Origin: Methylotetracoccus oryzae
GTDB lineage: Bacteria; Pseudomonadota; Gammaproteobacteria; Methylococcales; Methylococcaceae
NCBI RefSeq assembly: GCF_006175985.1
Contig: NZ_SRSH01000005.1
Location: forward strand, 62,001 to 126,000
Direction: 5' to 3'
Length of the DNA: 64,000 nt
The notes beneath the pieces are model-generated. The model saw only the letters and a list, made by a program, of their open reading frames with translations. It was not told the origin of the DNA and did not search any database. How positions within the stretch are numbered: position 1 is the stretch's first letter; each line of letters opens with the position of its first letter. The position numbers were made by a program, and so were the translations under genes. Positions 60,343 through 64,000 of this stretch are shown here, in pieces.

Positions 60343-60630
60343 TCAGTGCTTATCCACCCGATCGCGGAGTTCTTTCCCGGGACGGAAGTGGGGTACGTAT
60401 TTGGATTCGAGCGGTACAGACTCACCCGTCTTTGGATTGCGTCCGAGCCGCGGCGGTCGATAGTGCAGGGAAAAGCTGCCGAAGCCTCGAATCTCGATGC
60501 GCCGGCCCCCTGATAGGGCATCGCTCATGTATTCGATCAGCACTTTGACTGCCGACTCGATGTCGCGGGGCGGCAAATGACTGAAACGAGCGGCCAATGA
60601 CTCGATAAGTTCGGATTTGGTCACTGTCAT
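60343..60630 (-). CDS. ihfB: Integration host factor beta subunit
   Basis: 95 residues. HU/IHF fold: [46 protein letters not shown], then the beta-arm [38 protein letters not shown] with the Pro that intercalates into DNA (GRNPKTG). The signature and the rpsA-ihfB order identify the beta subunit. Bends DNA in recombination, replication and transcription. No clear ribosome binding site is seen ahead of ATG 60630. Confidence 0.97.
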   Translation of the reverse strand: MTVTKSELIESLAARFSHLPPRDIESAVKVLIEYMSDALSGGRRIEIRGFGSFSLHYRPPRLGRNPKTGESVPLESKYVPHFRPGKELRDRVDKH

Positions 60631-60649
60631 CTGGAGCAGAATCTGTGGG

Positions 60650-60672
60650 AACCCCGGGGTTACCCCGGGGTT
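60650..60672. repeat. Tandem palindrome in the rpsA-ihfB spacer
   Basis: AACCCCGGGGT (60650-60660) and ACCCCGGGGTT (60662-60672) are mutually complementary, and each contains the self-complementary core CCCCGGGG. The pair lies 15 nt past the rpsA stop and 20 nt before ihfB. It may form a hairpin acting as attenuator, processing site or U-less terminator. Confidence 0.55.
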
Positions 60673-60686
60673 GGCGTGGATCGAGA

Positions 60687-62357
60687 CTACTTATTCTCCA
60701 TCTGTTCCTTGAAGATGTCGCCGAGGGTTGGGGTCCCGGCGGAGGCTGCCTGAGTGTAATCCTTGAGTGCAGCCGATTCTTCGTCGTGGTCTTTGGCCTT
60801 GATCGACAGCGAGATGTTCTTGCTCTTCTTGTCGACGCCGATGAACTTCGCCTCGACCTCTTCGCCGACGCTCAGCAGGCTGCGCGCGTCTTCGACTCGG
60901 TCGCGTTGAATTTCGGAGGCCCGGAGATAGCCCTCCACGTTGTCGCCCAGCGTGATGACAGCCCCTTTGGCGTCCACTTCCTTGACCACGCCCCGAACGA
61001 TGGCGCCCTTTTCGTGGGCTCCGATGAAGTTCTGGAAGGGGTCCTGCTCGAGCTGCTTGATACCCAGGGAGATGCGTTCACGTTCCGGGTCGATCGCCAG
61101 CACGACGGTTTCGACTTCGTCGCCCTTCTTGAAGTTGCGGATCGCTTCTTCGCCGGTAGTGCTCCAGGAGATGTCCGACAAATGGACCAGTCCGTCGATG
61201 CCGCCGTCCAGACCGATGAAGATGCCGAAGTCCGTAATCGACTTGATGCTGCCGGAGATCTTGTCGCCCTTCTTGTGCAAGGCCGAGAACTCTTCCCACG
61301 GATTCGCCCGGCATTGCTTCATGCCCAGCGAGATGCGTCGACGGTCCTCGTCGATATCGAGCACCATGACTTCGACCTCGTCGCCGAGCTGCACGAGCTT
61401 GCCCGGGTTGACGTTCTTGTTGGTCCAGTCCATTTCGGAGACGTGGACCAGACCCTCGACGCCTTCCTCGAGCTCGACGAAGCAGCCGTAGTCGGTCAGG
61501 TTGCTGACCTTGCCGAAGAGGCGCGAGCCGGACGGATAACGGCGAGCGATATTGACCCACGGATCCTCGCCCAGTTGCTTCAGGCCCAGCGATACGCGGT
61601 TCTTTTCCTGGTCGTACTTGAGAACCTTGACCTGGATCTCCTGGCCGATCTGCACACATTCCGACGGATGGCGAACGCGCTTCCACGCCATGTCCGTGAT
61701 GTGCAGCAGGCCGTCGATGCCGCCCAGGTCGATGAAGGCACCATAATCGGTGAGGTTCTTGACGACACCGTTGATGATCGCTCCTTCCTTCAGGCTCTCG
61801 AGCAGGGCTTCCTTCTCGGCGCTGTACTCGGATTCGACGACGGCGCGGCGTGACAACACGACGTTGTTCCGCTTCTGATCGATCTTGATGACCTTGAATT
61901 CGAGATCGCGATTCTCGAGGAACGTCGTGTCGCGCACCGGGCGGACGTCGACCAGCGAACCCGGCAGGAACGCTCGGAGAGCGCCGACGGCGACGGTGAA
62001 TCCGCCGCGAACCTTGCCGACGATGCGTCCGACGACGGTCTCGTTATCCTCGAAAGCCTGCTCCAGATCGGTCCAGGCCTTCATCTTTTTCGCTTTGTCG
62101 CGCGAAAGCAGCGTGGCGCCGAGGCCGTCCTCGATCATGTCCAGGGCGACTTCGACCTCATCGCCGATCTGAACCTCGAGCTCTCCGTCGGCGGCGAGGA
62201 ACTGCCACCGGGGGATTACGCCCTCCGACTTCAGACCCGCGTTGACCACGACGACATCGGAACCGATGTCGACGACGGTGCCACGGACGATGCTGCCAGT
62301 GCGCATTTCAGCGCGGGCAAGGCTTTCTTCAAACAGTTGCGCAAAGCTTTCGGTCAT
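60687..62357 (-). CDS. rpsA: 30S ribosomal protein S1
   Basis: 556 residues, the E. coli length. Six S1 domains of about 70 residues each follow one another: two N-terminal ribosome-binding ones ([41 protein letters not shown]), then four RNA-binding repeats ([88 protein letters not shown]). Needed for translation initiation on structured mRNAs. Upstream cmk is separated by a terminator-like element, so rpsA has its own promoter. Confidence 0.98.
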   Translation of the reverse strand: MTESFAQLFEESLARAEMRTGSIVRGTVVDIGSDVVVVNAGLKSEGVIPRWQFLAADGELEVQIGDEVEVALDMIEDGLGATLLSRDKAKKMKAWTDLEQAFEDNETVVGRIVGKVRGGFTVAVGALRAFLPGSLVDVRPVRDTTFLENRDLEFKVIKIDQKRNNVVLSRRAVVESEYSAEKEALLESLKEGAIINGVVKNLTDYGAFIDLGGIDGLLHITDMAWKRVRHPSECVQIGQEIQVKVLKYDQEKNRVSLGLKQLGEDPWVNIARRYPSGSRLFGKVSNLTDYGCFVELEEGVEGLVHVSEMDWTNKNVNPGKLVQLGDEVEVMVLDIDEDRRRISLGMKQCRANPWEEFSALHKKGDKISGSIKSITDFGIFIGLDGGIDGLVHLSDISWSTTGEEAIRNFKKGDEVETVVLAIDPERERISLGIKQLEQDPFQNFIGAHEKGAIVRGVVKEVDAKGAVITLGDNVEGYLRASEIQRDRVEDARSLLSVGEEVEAKFIGVDKKSKNISLSIKAKDHDEESAALKDYTQAASAGTPTLGDIFKEQMENK

Positions 62358-62410
62358 AGATTCTTCCGCCCAATCAGCGACCGGGCGATACTCACTCAGT
62401 CGATCAGATT

Positions 62411-62446
62411 AAAAAAACCCCGCCCGTCGTCAGCACGAAGGCGAGC
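62411..62446 (-). terminator. Probable intrinsic terminator between cmk and rpsA
   Basis: On the minus strand, downstream of cmk, a GC-rich imperfect hairpin (GGCGAGCC... with GCCTTCGT...ACGACGGGC pairing) is followed by a GGGG and a run of seven T (A7 at 62411-62417 on the plus strand). Confidence 0.6.
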
Positions 62447-62485
62447 CCAAAGTCTGTCCTATACGGTCTGCCGGGTGCGCGGCGG

Positions 62486-63154
62486 TCAGAGGACGCCAAC
62501 CACCGCGAGGCAGCGTGCGATCACTTCATCGATACCCAGATCGGATGAATCGATCACCAGCGCCCCGTCCGCGATACGCAATGGCGCTTCGGCCCGTGTG
62601 CGATCGCGCTCGTCCCTTTCTTCGATGTCCTTGGTTAAGCGCGCAAGGGTAACATCCACACCCTTCTCTTTCAACTGCTTGTGGCGACGCTGTGCCCGGA
62701 CTGCCGCACTGGCGGTCAGGAACACCTTGAATTCCGCGTCCGGGAAGACCACCGTACCCATGTCCCGGCCATCGGCAACCAGCCCCGGCAACTGTCGAAA
62801 GTCCCGTTGCTTCTGCAACAACGCCTGGCGAACCGGCTTAAGTGCGGCGACCGCCGAGGCCATCGCCCCGCAGCTCTCGGTGGGGATCCGGTCCGTGACG
62901 TCGATCTGGTCCAGCCAGACGCTTGGGGGCTCGCCTGATGAAAAGCGCAGATCCATGCGACCCGCCAGTCTGGCCACGGCGTCCTGGTCATCCAGCGAGA
63001 GGCCGTCGCGTTCGACCGCCAAACCCAAGGCGCGATAGATGGCACCGCTATCGAGGAAGTTCCAGCCGAGGCGGCGGGCCACGGCCCGGCTGACCGTCCC
63101 CTTTCCGGAGCCGCTGGGGCCATCGATCGCCAGTACCGGAACGACGTGACTCAT
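62486..63154 (-). CDS. cmk: Cytidylate kinase
   Basis: Phosphorylates CMP and dCMP with ATP. 222 residues. P-loop VLAIDGPSGSGKGTVSRAVARRLGW, then FLDSGAIYRALGLAV, PGLVADGRDMGTVVFPDAEFKVFLTASAAVRAQRR and a C-terminal LID/NMP region. Length and motifs are those of bacterial Cmk. The ATG overlaps the aroA stop by 4 nt, the conserved aroA-cmk-rpsA order. Confidence 0.97.
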   Translation of the reverse strand: MSHVVPVLAIDGPSGSGKGTVSRAVARRLGWNFLDSGAIYRALGLAVERDGLSLDDQDAVARLAGRMDLRFSSGEPPSVWLDQIDVTDRIPTESCGAMASAVAALKPVRQALLQKQRDFRQLPGLVADGRDMGTVVFPDAEFKVFLTASAAVRAQRRHKQLKEKGVDVTLARLTKDIEERDERDRTRAEAPLRIADGALVIDSSDLGIDEVIARCLAVVGVL

Positions 63155-64000
63155 GGTGCCGTCTCGTCTGCAGCGGTGATGGCCAGCCCAAGGCCGGCCG
63201 CCAAGTCGACGAAGCCCGGGAATGAGGTGGCGACATTACGGCAATCACGCACGACGACCTCCCCCTGTGCCCGCAACGCACTGATCGCGAATGACATGGC
63301 AATACGGTGATCCCCATGGGAGACGATCGCGCCTCCCCCGAGCTGTCCGCCGCGTATGCGGATGCCATCCGGCGTTGGATTGGCTTCGATACCCAGCGCC
63401 GACAGGCCGTCCGCCATGACCTGGATCCGGTCGCTTTCCTTGACACGCAGTTCCTCGGCGCCCGTCAGGACGGTCTCGCCCTCCGCACAGGCCGCTGCGA
63501 CGAACAGGGCCGGGAACTCGTCGATGCTCAGCGGAACGAGGTGTTCGGGAATCACGATCCCGTGCAGGGGGCGGGATCGTACCCGGATGTCGGCGACCGG
63601 TTCTCCGCCGATGATCCGTGCATTCAGCACTTCCAGTTCGGCTCCCATCAGGCGCAGGATGTCGATCACACCGGTGCGCGTCGGGTTCATGCCCACATGT
63701 CTCAGCAACACGTCCGAGCCCGGTGCGATGGAGGCGCCGACCAGGAAGAAGGCGGCGGACGAGATGTCGCTGGGAACGTCGATCTGCGTGCCGCGCAGGC
63801 TACCGCCACTGGACAGGGCGATCCAGTCGCCGTCGCGCCGCCACGGATAGCCGAAGCCCGTCAACATGCGCTCGGTATGGTCCCGGGTAGGCGCTGGTTC
63901 ACGCACACGGGTTTCGCCGTCGGCATAGAGTCCGGCCAGCAACAGGCAGGACTTCACCTGCGCGCTCGCAACCGGCATGTCGTAGGCGATGCCGTGCAGC
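63151..64000 (-). CDS. aroA: 3-phosphoshikimate 1-carboxyvinyltransferase (EPSP synthase), cut by window edge
   Basis: Makes EPSP from shikimate-3-phosphate and PEP in aromatic amino acid synthesis. About 283 C-terminal residues are visible; the frame stays open to the right edge, and the visible part begins inside the protein. Seen: PVASAQVKSCLLLAGLYADGET, EPAPTRDHTERML, VPSDISSAAFFLVGASI, DEFPALFVAAACAEGET, LRVKESDRIQVMADGL, and HGDHRIAMSFAISAL. The Ala after the conserved SAQ and the LAxLY pattern fit class II-like AroA; this was not examined further. Confidence 0.96.
   Translation of the reverse strand, partial: LHGIAYDMPVASAQVKSCLLLAGLYADGETRVREPAPTRDHTERMLTGFGYPWRRDGDWIALSSGGSLRGTQIDVPSDISSAAFFLVGASIAPGSDVLLRHVGMNPTRTGVIDILRLMGAELEVLNARIIGGEPVADIRVRSRPLHGIVIPEHLVPLSIDEFPALFVAAACAEGETVLTGAEELRVKESDRIQVMADGLSALGIEANPTPDGIRIRGGQLGGGAIVSHGDHRIAMSFAISALRAQGEVVVRDCRNVATSFPGFVDLAAGLGLAITAADETAP

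Noticed and set aside
60645-61853. 402-codon plus-strand open frame
   Set aside because: Antisense to rpsA; its Asp/Leu/Val-rich repeats merely mirror the S1 repeats.

Overview
The window is a GC-rich chromosomal segment of a non-enteric gammaproteobacterium. The evidence is conserved gene order typical of that class: sdhB-sdhE-ygfX, yoaA-tsaB, yciO-M50 protease-scpA-scpB-rluB, exbB-exbD-lpxK-ycaR-kdsB, and aroA-cmk-rpsA-ihfB-lapB. Genus cannot be fixed from the sequence. I saw no rRNA, tRNA, CRISPR array, phage gene or transposase. Both ends cut genes: metH at the left and aroA at the right.

Left segment (1-12.3 kb, all on the plus strand): C-terminal part of metH, a glutaredoxin-like protein, fumC, sdhB with the flavinylation factor sdhE and its membrane partner ygfX, a TPR lipoprotein, a YoaA-type iron-sulfur helicase, tsaB, yciO, a site-2-protease-family peptidase, scpA/scpB and rluB. 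Several of these overlap by 4-26 nt and probably form operons.

Second segment (12.4-24.5 kb): a SmbP-like small periplasmic protein; a GlrK/QseE-like sensor whose phosphoacceptor histidine appears to be replaced by Asn, with its QseG-like lipoprotein; a divergent complete HAMP kinase/OmpR regulator pair; an unknown exported protein; and a tripartite RND efflux operon (OMF-MFP-RND).

Third segment (24.7-50.6 kb, accessory): a glutaminase fused to STAS and cyclic-nucleotide-binding domains, convergent with a CHASE2 nucleotide cyclase that has a guanylate-cyclase-like Glu; a FecR-TPR-beta-barrel outer membrane protein flanked by two small secreted Cys-rich proteins that share two motifs; a 1720-residue animal-type haem peroxidase with RTX repeats; a multicopper oxidase with an SCO copper chaperone; two NarX/DegS-type kinases and a NarL-type regulator; and an MltD-type transglycosylase. 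The peroxidase plus multicopper oxidase pair resembles the extracellular oxidases implicated in Mn(II) oxidation, but the substrate is an inference.

Right segment (50.8-64 kb): a patatin-like phospholipase, then on the minus strand the envelope operon exbB-exbD-lpxK-ycaR-kdsB-yqaA (msbA is not in its usual slot), a lytic transglycosylase, a ComEA-like HhH protein, lapB (no lapA beside it), ihfB, rpsA, cmk and aroA. Long perfect hairpins, mostly without U-tracts, stand at many gene ends.
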